Positions 42,676-50,363 of a stretch of DNA of 57,484 nucleotides are shown here, piece after piece. Below the pieces are notes generated by a model that made no database searches, was not told where the DNA came from, and was given only the letters and a program-made list of their open reading frames with translations. The translations under genes and the position numbers were made by a program. This DNA comes from Flavobacterium sp. (lineage in GTDB: Bacteria; Bacteroidota; Bacteroidia; Flavobacteriales; Flavobacteriaceae): the NCBI RefSeq assembly GCF_021151785.1, contig NZ_JAGKWP010000002.1, forward strand, positions 1 through 57,484. The letters run 5' to 3'. Each line of letters starts with the position of its first letter. Positions within the stretch are counted from its first letter, which is position 1.

Positions 42676-43422
42676 ATGAAAATATTAGTTTGCATCAGCC
42701 ATGTGCCTGATACTACTTCAAAAATTAATTTCGTTAATAACGACACTGAATTTGATACAAACGGAGTGCAATACGTTATTAATCCGAATGATGAGTTTGG
42801 TTTAACTAAAGCTGTAATTCTAAAAGAGCAAACAGGAGCGCAATTAACAGTGGTAAATGTGGGTGGCCCTGATGCAGAAGCTACTTTAAGAAAAGCATTA
42901 GCTATTGGTGCGAATGAAGCTATTCGTGTAAATGCCAATCCTACAGATGGCTTATTTGTGGCCAAACAATTAGCACAAGTAGTTCAACAAGGTGGTTATG
43001 ATTTAATCATCGCTGGAACAGAATCAATTGATTACAATGGAGGAATGGTTCCAGGAATGCTTGCTGGATTGTTAGGATACAATTTTGTAAATGCTTGTAT
43101 CGGTCTTGAATTCAATGGATCTGAAGCTACAGTGGTTAGAGAAATTGATGGTGGTAAAGAAACTTCTACTGCTTCTTTGCCATTAATTATTGCAGGTAAA
43201 AAAGGTTTAGTGGAAGAAAAAGACTTACGAATTCCAAATATGAGAGGAATTATGACGGCAAGGACTAAAGCCTTAAACTTAGTAGATCCTACAGGTGATG
43301 CAGCTGCTACATCTGCGGTAAAATTTGAGAAACCTGCAGCTAAGTCAGCAGTGAAATTAGTTAGTGCAGATAATTTAGATGAATTAGTAAGCTTGTTACA
43401 CAACGAGGCTAAAGTGATTTAA
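42676..43422 (+). CDS. etfB: electron transfer flavoprotein, beta subunit
   Basis: 248 residues: KILVCISHVPDTTSKINFV at the start, YVINPNDEFGLTKAV, AIGANEAIRVN and the recognition loop region LPLIIAGKKGLVEEKDLRIPNMRGIMTART, the fatty-acid-oxidation ETF type. Binds AMP and accepts electrons from acyl-CoA dehydrogenases with EtfA. Followed 31 bases on by etfA. Confidence 0.97.
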   Translation: MKILVCISHVPDTTSKINFVNNDTEFDTNGVQYVINPNDEFGLTKAVILKEQTGAQLTVVNVGGPDAEATLRKALAIGANEAIRVNANPTDGLFVAKQLAQVVQQGGYDLIIAGTESIDYNGGMVPGMLAGLLGYNFVNACIGLEFNGSEATVVREIDGGKETSTASLPLIIAGKKGLVEEKDLRIPNMRGIMTARTKALNLVDPTGDAAATSAVKFEKPAAKSAVKLVSADNLDELVSLLHNEAKVI

Positions 43423-43453
43423 TTTAACAGTTGAAAATCGTAATTTTAAAAAT

Positions 43454-44422
43454 ATGTCAGTTTTAATATATACAGAATCAAGCGAAGGTAAATTCAAAAA
43501 AACAGCTTTTGAAATTGCTTCTTACGCAAAAAATATTGCTGATGCATTAGGAACAACAGTAACAGCTGTTTCTATTAATGCAACAGAAAACGCAGCTTTA
43601 GCTAACTATGGGGTTTCTAAAGTATTAAAAGTAACTAATACTCAATTAACTAATTTTTCTGCAAAAGCTTATGCAGATGTAATTAAACAAGCGGCAGAAA
43701 AAGAAGGGGCTAAAGTTATCGTTTTAGCATCAACAACAGATAGTTTACACGTTGCACCTTTAGTAGCAGTGAATTTAAATGCTGGATATGCATCAAATGT
43801 TGTGGCAGCCCCAGTAAGTGTGTCACCTTTTCAAGTAAAAAGAAATGTGTTTTCAAATAAAGCATTTAATATCACTGAAATCTCAACAGATGTTAAAGTT
43901 TTAGGTTTGTCAAAAAACTCATTTGGTTTAGTTGAATCAAATGTTTCTCTAACAGAAGAGGATTTTGCTCCAGCCTTAAGCGATGCTGATTTTGGGGTAA
44001 AAGTAGTTAATGCAGAGAAAACAACTGGTAAAGTAACGATTGCAGATGCTGAAATAGTTGTTTCTGCAGGACGAGGGTTGAAAGGTCCTGAAAATTGGGG
44101 TATGATTGAAGAATTGGCTTCAGTTTTGGGTGCAGCAACAGCTTGTTCTAAACCTGTTTCTGATATTGGTTGGAGACCTCATAGTGAACACGTGGGGCAA
44201 ACAGGAAAACCAGTTGCAGCAAACTTGTATATTGCTGTAGGTATATCAGGTGCTATTCAACATATTGCTGGTATCAACTCTTCAAAAGTAAAGGTTGTAA
44301 TCAACAATGATCCAGAAGCGCCTTTCTTTAAAGTAGCAGACTATGGAATAGTAGGTGATGCTTTTGATGTAGTGCCACGTTTAATAGAAAAATTAAAAGA
44401 ATTCAAGGCAAATAACGCATAA
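43454..44422 (+). CDS. etfA: electron transfer flavoprotein, alpha subunit
   Basis: 322 residues. The N-terminal Rossmann-like domain precedes the FAD domain with GRGLKGPENWGMIEELA, SDIGWRPHSEHVGQTGKPV, AVGISGAIQHIAGI and VINNDPEAPFFKVADYGIVGD, all classic EtfA blocks. Carries the redox FAD of the ETF heterodimer. Last gene of etfB-etfA, ending before a composite hairpin terminator. Confidence 0.97.
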   Translation: MSVLIYTESSEGKFKKTAFEIASYAKNIADALGTTVTAVSINATENAALANYGVSKVLKVTNTQLTNFSAKAYADVIKQAAEKEGAKVIVLASTTDSLHVAPLVAVNLNAGYASNVVAAPVSVSPFQVKRNVFSNKAFNITEISTDVKVLGLSKNSFGLVESNVSLTEEDFAPALSDADFGVKVVNAEKTTGKVTIADAEIVVSAGRGLKGPENWGMIEELASVLGAATACSKPVSDIGWRPHSEHVGQTGKPVAANLYIAVGISGAIQHIAGINSSKVKVVINNDPEAPFFKVADYGIVGDAFDVVPRLIEKLKEFKANNA

Positions 44423-44448
44423 TTTTTTATATATTGTGCCCTTCAAAG

Positions 44449-44498
44449 GGCTATCTAAATTGAGATGGAATTATCTTTGTTTAGATAGCCTTTTTTTT
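44449..44498 (+). terminator. terminator after etfA
   Basis: Stem GGCTATCTAAA/TTTAGATAGCC followed by eight T. An alternative small hairpin GCCC-TTCAAA-GGGC (44438-44451) overlaps its 5' arm by three bases. Confidence 0.9.
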
Positions 44499-44546
44499 AT
44501 TTTTTTACTACTTTAGTACATTTTTTGAATAATGATTTAAAAGAAA

Positions 44547-45170
44547 ATGAGTTTAGTTAAATTAACCATTAAAGGAATTTCATATAGCCAAACACAAAAT
44601 GGAGCTTATGCATTGATACTTAACGAAGTAGAAGGTGAGCGTAAATTACCAATCGTTATCGGTGCTTTTGAAGCACAATCCATTGCTATTGCTCTAGAAA
44701 AAGAAATAAAACCTCCTAGACCCTTAACACACGATTTATTTAAAAGTTTTGCCGATAGATTTGATATTGTTGTGAAGCAAGTTATCATTCATAAATTAGT
44801 AGATGGAGTGTTTTTCTCAAGTATCATTTGTGAACGTGATCGTATTGAAGAGATTATAGATGCTCGTACTTCTGATGCTATTGCATTAGCCTTGCGTTTT
44901 GATGCACCTATTTTTACCTATAAAAACATTTTAGATAAAGCTGGCATTTATTTAAATAACCCCTCGGCTGAATCAAATCCAGAAGATGCTGAAAACGATG
45001 GAGTTCTGTCATCACCTGAAACATTTGGTTTGGAAGATGAATCAAATAAACAAGGATGGTCAAAACATTCTTTACAAGAACTTTATGATTTGTTAGAAGA
45101 AGCAGTTCAACAAGAAGATTATGAAAAAGCGGCTCAAATTAGAGATGAAATAGATAAAAGAGAAAGCTAA
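44547..45170 (+). CDS. bifunctional nuclease family protein with UVR motif
   Basis: 207 residues. The N-terminal BFN/DUF151 domain (about 1-135) contains LPIVIGAFEAQSIAIALE and DARTSDAIALALRFDAPIF. A linker leads to a C-terminal UvrB/UvrC-type motif (about 172-205, LYDLLEEAVQQEDYEKAAQIRDEI). BFN proteins have reported DNase/RNase activity; the UVR helix pair may bind Uvr or Clp partners. Upstream of a nucleoside permease gene, 58 bases apart. Confidence 0.93.
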   Translation: MSLVKLTIKGISYSQTQNGAYALILNEVEGERKLPIVIGAFEAQSIAIALEKEIKPPRPLTHDLFKSFADRFDIVVKQVIIHKLVDGVFFSSIICERDRIEEIIDARTSDAIALALRFDAPIFTYKNILDKAGIYLNNPSAESNPEDAENDGVLSSPETFGLEDESNKQGWSKHSLQELYDLLEEAVQQEDYEKAAQIRDEIDKRES

Positions 45171-45228
45171 TTAATAAACAAACACGCAACTATAACTAAA
45201 ACTAGACTAATCAAAAAACTATTTCTTT

Positions 45229-46482
45229 ATGAATGTTAAATTTAGATTGACTATTATGAGCTTTCTCCAATTTTTTGTTTGGGGAGCTTGGTTGATTACA
45301 GTTGCCAATTACTGGTTTGGTACTAAACAATGGGATGGAGCACAATTTGGAGCTATTTTCTCAACAATGGGAATTGCTTCCATTTTTATGCCTACGATTT
45401 GTGGTATAATTGCTGATCGTTGGATTAATGCAGAAAAATTATATGGAATTCTTCACGTTTTAGGAGGGTTTACCTTGTTTTATGTGCCACAAATCACAAA
45501 TCCAGCTGACTTTTTCTGGGTAATATTAGTAGCTATGATTTTTTACATGCCAACTATTGCTTTGTCAAATTCCGTTGCCTATAATGCTTTGAAAACGAGT
45601 AATCTTGATGTAGTAAAAGATTTTCCTCCCATTCGAGTGTGGGGTACTGTTGGTTTTATTGTAGCTATGTGGATTACTAATCTTACTGGGAATAAAGCTA
45701 GTGAAAATCAGTTTTATATTGCTGCCATAGCCGCTATTGGTTTAGGTATTTACTCTTTTACTTTACCTAAATGTGAACCAAAAGGAAAAACAACAGACAA
45801 TAAATCTTTCATTGATTTACTAGGCCTAAGTTCGTTCAAATTATTTACTGATTACAAGCTGGCTTTGTTTTTTATTTTTAGTATGTTTCTAGGGGCCGCT
45901 TTACAGTTGACTAATGCCTATGGAGATGTGTTCTTAGATGATTTTAAACACCTTCCTGAGTATGCAGATTCGATTGTTGTTAAATACTCAACTATCATCA
46001 TGTCAATTTCTCAGATTTCTGAGACATTATTCATCTTAGCTATTCCGTTTTTCTTGAAACGTTTTGGAATTAAACAAGTAATGTTGTTTAGCATGATTGC
46101 TTGGGTATTACGTTTTGGATTATTCGCTTACGGAAATCCTGGTGACGGTTTATGGATGATTATTTTATCATGTATAGTTTATGGAATGGCTTTTGATTTC
46201 TTCAATATTTCGGGTTCGTTATTTGTGGAAACATCTACTGATTCAACTATTCGTTCATCGGCTCAAGGTTTATTTATGATGATGACTAATGGGTTTGGGG
46301 CTGTTTTAGGAAGCGTTACTAGTGGTTATATTATTGATAGATATTTTACTACAGCTGAAGGAAAAGATTGGCATAACATCTGGTTGACTTTTGCCATTTA
46401 TGCATTAATAATTGCTGTAGCTTTTGCTGTTTTATTCAAACACAAGCACAATCCTAAAGATGTAGAATCGTTTTCACATTAA
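45229..46482 (+). CDS. nucleoside:H+ symporter, MFS
   Basis: 417 residues with twelve membrane helices. N-terminus RLTIMSFLQFFVWGAWLIT matches the NupG/XapB nucleoside permease family, as do the helix pattern and ETLFILAIPFFLKRFGIKQVM. It imports nucleosides by proton symport across the inner membrane. It lies 13 bases upstream of thyA, which fits a nucleotide-supply cluster. Confidence 0.92.
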   Translation: MNVKFRLTIMSFLQFFVWGAWLITVANYWFGTKQWDGAQFGAIFSTMGIASIFMPTICGIIADRWINAEKLYGILHVLGGFTLFYVPQITNPADFFWVILVAMIFYMPTIALSNSVAYNALKTSNLDVVKDFPPIRVWGTVGFIVAMWITNLTGNKASENQFYIAAIAAIGLGIYSFTLPKCEPKGKTTDNKSFIDLLGLSSFKLFTDYKLALFFIFSMFLGAALQLTNAYGDVFLDDFKHLPEYADSIVVKYSTIIMSISQISETLFILAIPFFLKRFGIKQVMLFSMIAWVLRFGLFAYGNPGDGLWMIILSCIVYGMAFDFFNISGSLFVETSTDSTIRSSAQGLFMMMTNGFGAVLGSVTSGYIIDRYFTTAEGKDWHNIWLTFAIYALIIAVAFAVLFKHKHNPKDVESFSH

Positions 46483-46495
46483 TTTTTTAAAAATA

Positions 46496-47320
46496 ATGAA
46501 ACAATATCACGATTTAGTAAAGCATGTTTTAGAAAATGGTCACCAAAAAGGGGATCGAACAGGAACAGGAACCATTAGTGTTTTTGGATACCAAATGCGT
46601 TTTGATTTGAGTGATGGCTTTCCTTTGGTTACCACTAAAAAATTACACGTTAAGTCCATAATTCATGAATTATTGTGGTTTTTAAAAGGAGAAACGAATA
46701 TTGCTTATTTAAAGGAAAATGGAGTTAAAATTTGGGATGAATGGGCAGATGACAAAGGAGATCTTGGACCTGTTTACGGTCACCAATGGCGTAATTGGAA
46801 CAATGAAGAAATAGATCAAATTAAAGAATTGATTGAAACTTTGAAAACAAATCCGAATAGTAGACGAATGCTTGTTTCAGCATGGAATCCTTCTGTTTTA
46901 CCAGATACATCAGTTTCATTTGCAGAAAATGTAGCTAATGGAAAAGCGGCTTTACCACCTTGCCATGCATTTTTCCAATTTTATGTAGCAGATGGAAAAT
47001 TGTCGTGTCAATTGTATCAAAGAAGCGCCGATATATTTTTAGGCGTTCCGTTTAATATTGCGTCTTATGCGTTGTTTACCATGATGGTGGCACAAGTATG
47101 TGGTTTAGAAGCAGGGGAATTTATTCATACTTTTGGAGATGCTCATATTTATAATAATCATATTGAACAGGTGAATTTACAATTAAGTAGAGAACCAAGA
47201 AAATTGCCAAAAATGATTTTGAATCCTGAGGTTAAGAATATTTTTGATTTTAAATTCGAGGATTTTACTCTAGTTGATTATGATCCGCATCCACACATCA
47301 AAGGAGAAGTTTCGGTTTAG
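46496..47320 (+). CDS. thyA: thymidylate synthase
   Basis: 274 residues. RTGTGTISVFGYQMRFDLSDGFPLVTTKK, WDEWADDKGDLGPVYGHQWR, PPCHAFFQFYV with nucleophile Cys156, LYQRSADIFLGVPFNIASYA and HIYNNH are all classic. It makes dTMP from dUMP with methylene-THF and yields DHF, which the nearby folA product recycles. Normal length, intact. Confidence 0.98.
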   Translation: MKQYHDLVKHVLENGHQKGDRTGTGTISVFGYQMRFDLSDGFPLVTTKKLHVKSIIHELLWFLKGETNIAYLKENGVKIWDEWADDKGDLGPVYGHQWRNWNNEEIDQIKELIETLKTNPNSRRMLVSAWNPSVLPDTSVSFAENVANGKAALPPCHAFFQFYVADGKLSCQLYQRSADIFLGVPFNIASYALFTMMVAQVCGLEAGEFIHTFGDAHIYNNHIEQVNLQLSREPRKLPKMILNPEVKNIFDFKFEDFTLVDYDPHPHIKGEVSV

Positions 47321-47355
47321 ATTATATTCAGTAGATTGTATTTAATGGTAATGGA

Positions 47356-47595
47356 TTGTACCAATTTAATGTTTCAAAAAAAGAAAATGAACCAGAAATG
47401 TTAATTTCGTTTATTATAAAAACGGATGGTACAGTATCTGATGTGAAAATTTTAAAAGCAAATGGATCAGATAATATAATTAATGACATAGTTATTAATC
47501 ATTTGTTAAGTTTTAATAATTGGGAACCTGCTGAATATAGGGGTGAAAAATTGGAATATAAATATAATCTTCCTCTTAAAATTCAAATAAATTAA
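47356..47595 (+). CDS. small TonB-C-terminal-like ORF, possibly a gene remnant
   Basis: 79 residues only if the TTG at 47356 is used. The frame is open back to a stop at 47332 with no ATG or GTG, and those codons read VFNGNG-LYQF. MLISFIIKTDGTVSDVKILK and the C-terminal FNNWEPAEYRGEKLEYKYNLPLKIQI match the C-terminal domain of TonB-like energy transducers, without membrane anchor or linker. It sits between thyA and folA (3 bases from folA). It may be a translated small protein or what is left of a TonB-family gene. Confidence 0.5.
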   Translation: MYQFNVSKKENEPEMLISFIIKTDGTVSDVKILKANGSDNIINDIVINHLLSFNNWEPAEYRGEKLEYKYNLPLKIQIN

Positions 47596-47598
47596 TCT

Positions 47599-48084
47599 AT
47601 GCTAACTATAATTGCTGCCGCAGCAGAAAACAATGCCTTAGGAAAAGACAATCAACTCGTTTGGCATTTACCCGATGATTTTAAGCGTTTCAAAAGTTTA
47701 ACTTCGGGACATTTTATAATTATGGGAAGAAAAACGTTTGAAAGTTTTCCAAAACCATTACCCAATCGTACGCACGTGATTATTACACGTCAAGCTGATT
47801 ATACAGTTCCTGAAGGATGTAAAGTAGTTTCTAGTTTGCAAGAGGCTATAGATTTTTGTCCTAAAGAGGAAGAGGTTTTTGTAATTGGTGGCGGTCAAAT
47901 TTATCACCAAGCTATCAATTTAGTTGATAGAATTGATTTAACAAGAGTGCATACAACTGTTGAAGCTGATGCTTTCTTTCCAGAAATTGATTTAGAGAAA
48001 TGGCAATTGATTTTCGAAGAGTTTCATTCCAAAGACGATCAACACGTTTTTGACTTTACGTTTACTACTTATCAAAGGAGATGA
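47599..48084 (+). CDS. folA: dihydrofolate reductase
   Basis: 161 residues. IIAAAAENNALGKDNQLVWHLPDDFKRFK holds the substrate loop and the active-site Asp. GHFIIMGRKTFESFPKPLPNRTHVIIT binds NADPH and EVFVIGGGQIYHQA closes the fold. Reduces DHF to THF. Downstream of thyA, so the pair completes the dTMP cycle; no separate promoter is visible. Confidence 0.97.
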   Translation: MLTIIAAAAENNALGKDNQLVWHLPDDFKRFKSLTSGHFIIMGRKTFESFPKPLPNRTHVIITRQADYTVPEGCKVVSSLQEAIDFCPKEEEVFVIGGGQIYHQAINLVDRIDLTRVHTTVEADAFFPEIDLEKWQLIFEEFHSKDDQHVFDFTFTTYQRR

Positions 48085-48152
48085 TTTTGATAGAATGATC
48101 GTTGATGAAGTTAAAGGAGTTGATTTTTAACCTCAATATTGAATTTTATAAT

Positions 48153-48160
48153 TACTTTTG
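48153..48160 (+). promoter_or_regulatory. -7 element of menG
   Basis: TACTTTTG, 18 bases before the ATG at 48179; it continues as TACTCCAAAA, giving TTTTG-N5-CAAAA symmetry. Confidence 0.6.
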
Positions 48161-48178
48161 TACTCCAAAAATAGAGCT

Positions 48179-48910
48179 ATGTCAAAGATAATCACACCAT
48201 ATCAAGATTCTGAAAAAGGAAAAAAAGAACAAGTGGCCCAAATGTTTGATACCATTTCTGAAAATTATGATGGTTTAAATAAAGTTATTTCTTTTGGGAC
48301 AGATGCCAAATGGAAAAAGAAAATCTTGAAGATGGTGCAAGAAAAGCAACCAACTACTATTCTAGATATTGCTACAGGTACTGGTGATTTAGCTATATTG
48401 TTTTCTTCGACTTCTGCTCAAGAAATAATAGGTCTGGATATTTCTCAAGGTATGCTTGAAATTGGTAAGCAAAAAATTCAGGCTAAAAACTTAAATGACA
48501 AAATTCAAATGGTATTAGGTGATGGTGAAAATATTCCCTACGCTAATGATTATTTTGATGTTATTACAGTGGCTTATGGAGTTAGAAATTTTGAGAATTT
48601 AGAAAGAGGATTAGCCGAAATTTTGAGAGTATTAAAACCTGAAGGTCAATTATTGATTCTTGAAACGTCTGTACCCACTCAGTTTCCATTTAAACAAGGT
48701 TACTATGTTTACACTAATTTCGTCATGCCAATGATTGGTAAATTGTTTTCTAAGGATCAAAAAGCGTATCAATATTTATCTACTTCGGCACAAAATTTTC
48801 CTTTTGGAGAGGTTTTAAACAATATTTTGAGAAAAATTGGGTTTATAGATGTACAACATCTGCCTCAAACGATGGGTGTAGCTACCATATACAAAGCATC
48901 AAAAAAATAA
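48179..48910 (+). CDS. menG: demethylmenaquinone methyltransferase
   Basis: 243 residues from the ATG at 48179; the ATG at 48158 lies within the promoter. SAM-binding motif I DIATGTGDLAIL and the UbiE/MenG signatures YDGLNKVISFGTDAKWKKK and VAYGVRNFENLERGLAEILRVL are present. It methylates demethylmenaquinone, the quinone expected in Bacteroidetes, at the inner membrane. It is followed 3 bases on by porT, a conserved pairing in Flavobacteria. Confidence 0.95.
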   Translation: MSKIITPYQDSEKGKKEQVAQMFDTISENYDGLNKVISFGTDAKWKKKILKMVQEKQPTTILDIATGTGDLAILFSSTSAQEIIGLDISQGMLEIGKQKIQAKNLNDKIQMVLGDGENIPYANDYFDVITVAYGVRNFENLERGLAEILRVLKPEGQLLILETSVPTQFPFKQGYYVYTNFVMPMIGKLFSKDQKAYQYLSTSAQNFPFGEVLNNILRKIGFIDVQHLPQTMGVATIYKASKK

Positions 48911-48913
48911 AAA

Positions 48914-49612
48914 ATGAAGTTGAAATCACTATTTATTGTTATAATTTTTACTCAAATTAGTTTTGCTCAATATGGCATGTTTGGCAAAAATCCACTTATT
49001 CATTTGGAAAATTTTGATAAACAAAGAACACATTGGGGGTACTTTTTAGGTTTTAATAGTTATGATTTTAAATTTGATTACCTCACTGTAGGAAAAGATA
49101 TTGAGGTGAAATCTACTACTGGGTTTAGTGTGGGTTTAGTTGGTAATTTGCGATTGAATGATTATTTTGACCTTCGATTTGAACCAGGATTTTATGCTAC
49201 GCAACGTAATTTAACTTATCCTAATATAGAAGATAGTGTAGATCGACTTAGAGAGGTAAAATCTTCTAATTTGCACTTTCCTTTATTGTTGAAATTTTCT
49301 GCTTTACGAACAGGAAATATTAAGCCTTATTTAGTAGGTGGTTTTTCAAGAACATTGAATTTAGGTAGTAATGCAAATGCTCAAGATGATAACTACTCGA
49401 ATCGTTTTAGAATGAAAAAATGGACAAGTAATTATGAAATTGGTTTTGGTGTTGATTTGTATTTGGAATATTTTAAATTCTCTCCTTCAATCAGAGGTGT
49501 TTTTGGAATGGGAGATGAGCTAATACGTGATAATAATCCTAATAGTCCATGGACAGGAAATATTCAATCAATGAAAACAAGAGCCATTTTTATTAATTTT
49601 ACATTTCATTAA
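48914..49612 (+). CDS. porT: type IX secretion system protein PorT
   Basis: 232 residues. A signal peptide (ending ISFAQ) precedes an outer-membrane beta-barrel of the PorT type (HLENFDKQRTHWGYFLGFN, RLNDYFDLRFEPGFYATQRNL, FHLPLLLKF-like LHFPLLLKFSALR). PorT is required for T9SS secretion and, in gliding species, motility (SprT). Location after menG is typical. It converges on the RNA methyltransferase gene with 1 base between stops. Confidence 0.92.
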   Translation: MKLKSLFIVIIFTQISFAQYGMFGKNPLIHLENFDKQRTHWGYFLGFNSYDFKFDYLTVGKDIEVKSTTGFSVGLVGNLRLNDYFDLRFEPGFYATQRNLTYPNIEDSVDRLREVKSSNLHFPLLLKFSALRTGNIKPYLVGGFSRTLNLGSNANAQDDNYSNRFRMKKWTSNYEIGFGVDLYLEYFKFSPSIRGVFGMGDELIRDNNPNSPWTGNIQSMKTRAIFINFTFH

Positions 49613-49613
49613 T

Positions 49614-50336
49614 TTATCTTCTTTTAAATTCCGAGAGAATAATTGCGGTGGCAGTTGCTACATTTAAACTTTCTGTAGCTTGAATCGTTCCAAATCTTGG
49701 GATGCTAATTTTTTGGGTGATTAGTTTTTCAATTGAGCGGCTAATTCCATTGGCCTCATTCCCCATTACAATGATTCCTTTTTTGGGTAAGTTCAGTTCA
49801 TAAATAGTACTTCCTTCCATGAAAGTACCATAAATAGGTAAATTTGACTGTGAAAGATAAGAAGCTAAATCCGTATAAATAACCTCAACCCTTGCAATAG
49901 AACCCATGGTGGCTTGTACTACCTTTGGGTTGTAAATATCTACCGTTTCATTAGAACAAATTATTTTCTTGATGCCAAACCAATCGCATAATCGAATAAT
50001 GGTTCCCATATTGCCTGGATCTCTAACTGAATCAAGTGCTACAACAAGTTCGTCTTCGTTTTTAGTAACTATTTCTTTAATTTTAAATACGGCTAGACAA
50101 TCATTTGCTGTTGTTAAAGCAGATATTTTCTTTAATTCAGCTTCGGTAATTAAGGTGTAAGGGATGTGTTTTTCAAAAATAGTTTCTTCGGTTACAAATA
50201 AGGAAACCAATTCAAAATCAGCATCAAGCAATTCATTAATCACTTTTTTACCCTCTGCAATAAAAAGGTGGTGTAATTTTCGGTATTTTTTTTGCTGTAA
50301 ACTAGTAATTAGTTTAATTTGGTTTTTGCTAACCAT
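49614..50336 (-). CDS. TrmH/SpoU family RNA 2'-O-methyltransferase
   Basis: 240 residues. An N-terminal substrate-binding region (LQQKKYRKLHHLFIAEGKKVINELL) precedes the SPOUT domain with ALDSVRDPGNMGTIIRLCDWFG, IIVMGNEANGIS and ESLNVATATAIILSEF, the three SpoU motifs that build the trefoil-knot SAM site. Methylates rRNA or tRNA ribose; the target is not identified. Divergent from tamL, 27 bases apart. Confidence 0.95.
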   Translation of the reverse strand: MVSKNQIKLITSLQQKKYRKLHHLFIAEGKKVINELLDADFELVSLFVTEETIFEKHIPYTLITEAELKKISALTTANDCLAVFKIKEIVTKNEDELVVALDSVRDPGNMGTIIRLCDWFGIKKIICSNETVDIYNPKVVQATMGSIARVEVIYTDLASYLSQSNLPIYGTFMEGSTIYELNLPKKGIIVMGNEANGISRSIEKLITQKISIPRFGTIQATESLNVATATAIILSEFKRR

Positions 50337-50353
50337 AAAAAATTGTATTTTTG
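50326..50353 (+). promoter_or_regulatory. promoter of tamL
   Basis: TTG (50326-50328), a 17-base spacer and TATTTTTG (50346-50353). The -33 part lies inside the start of the divergent methyltransferase gene. The predicted start leaves a leader of only about 6 bases before the ATG at 50364. Confidence 0.7.
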
Positions 50354-50363
50354 AATAAATTTT

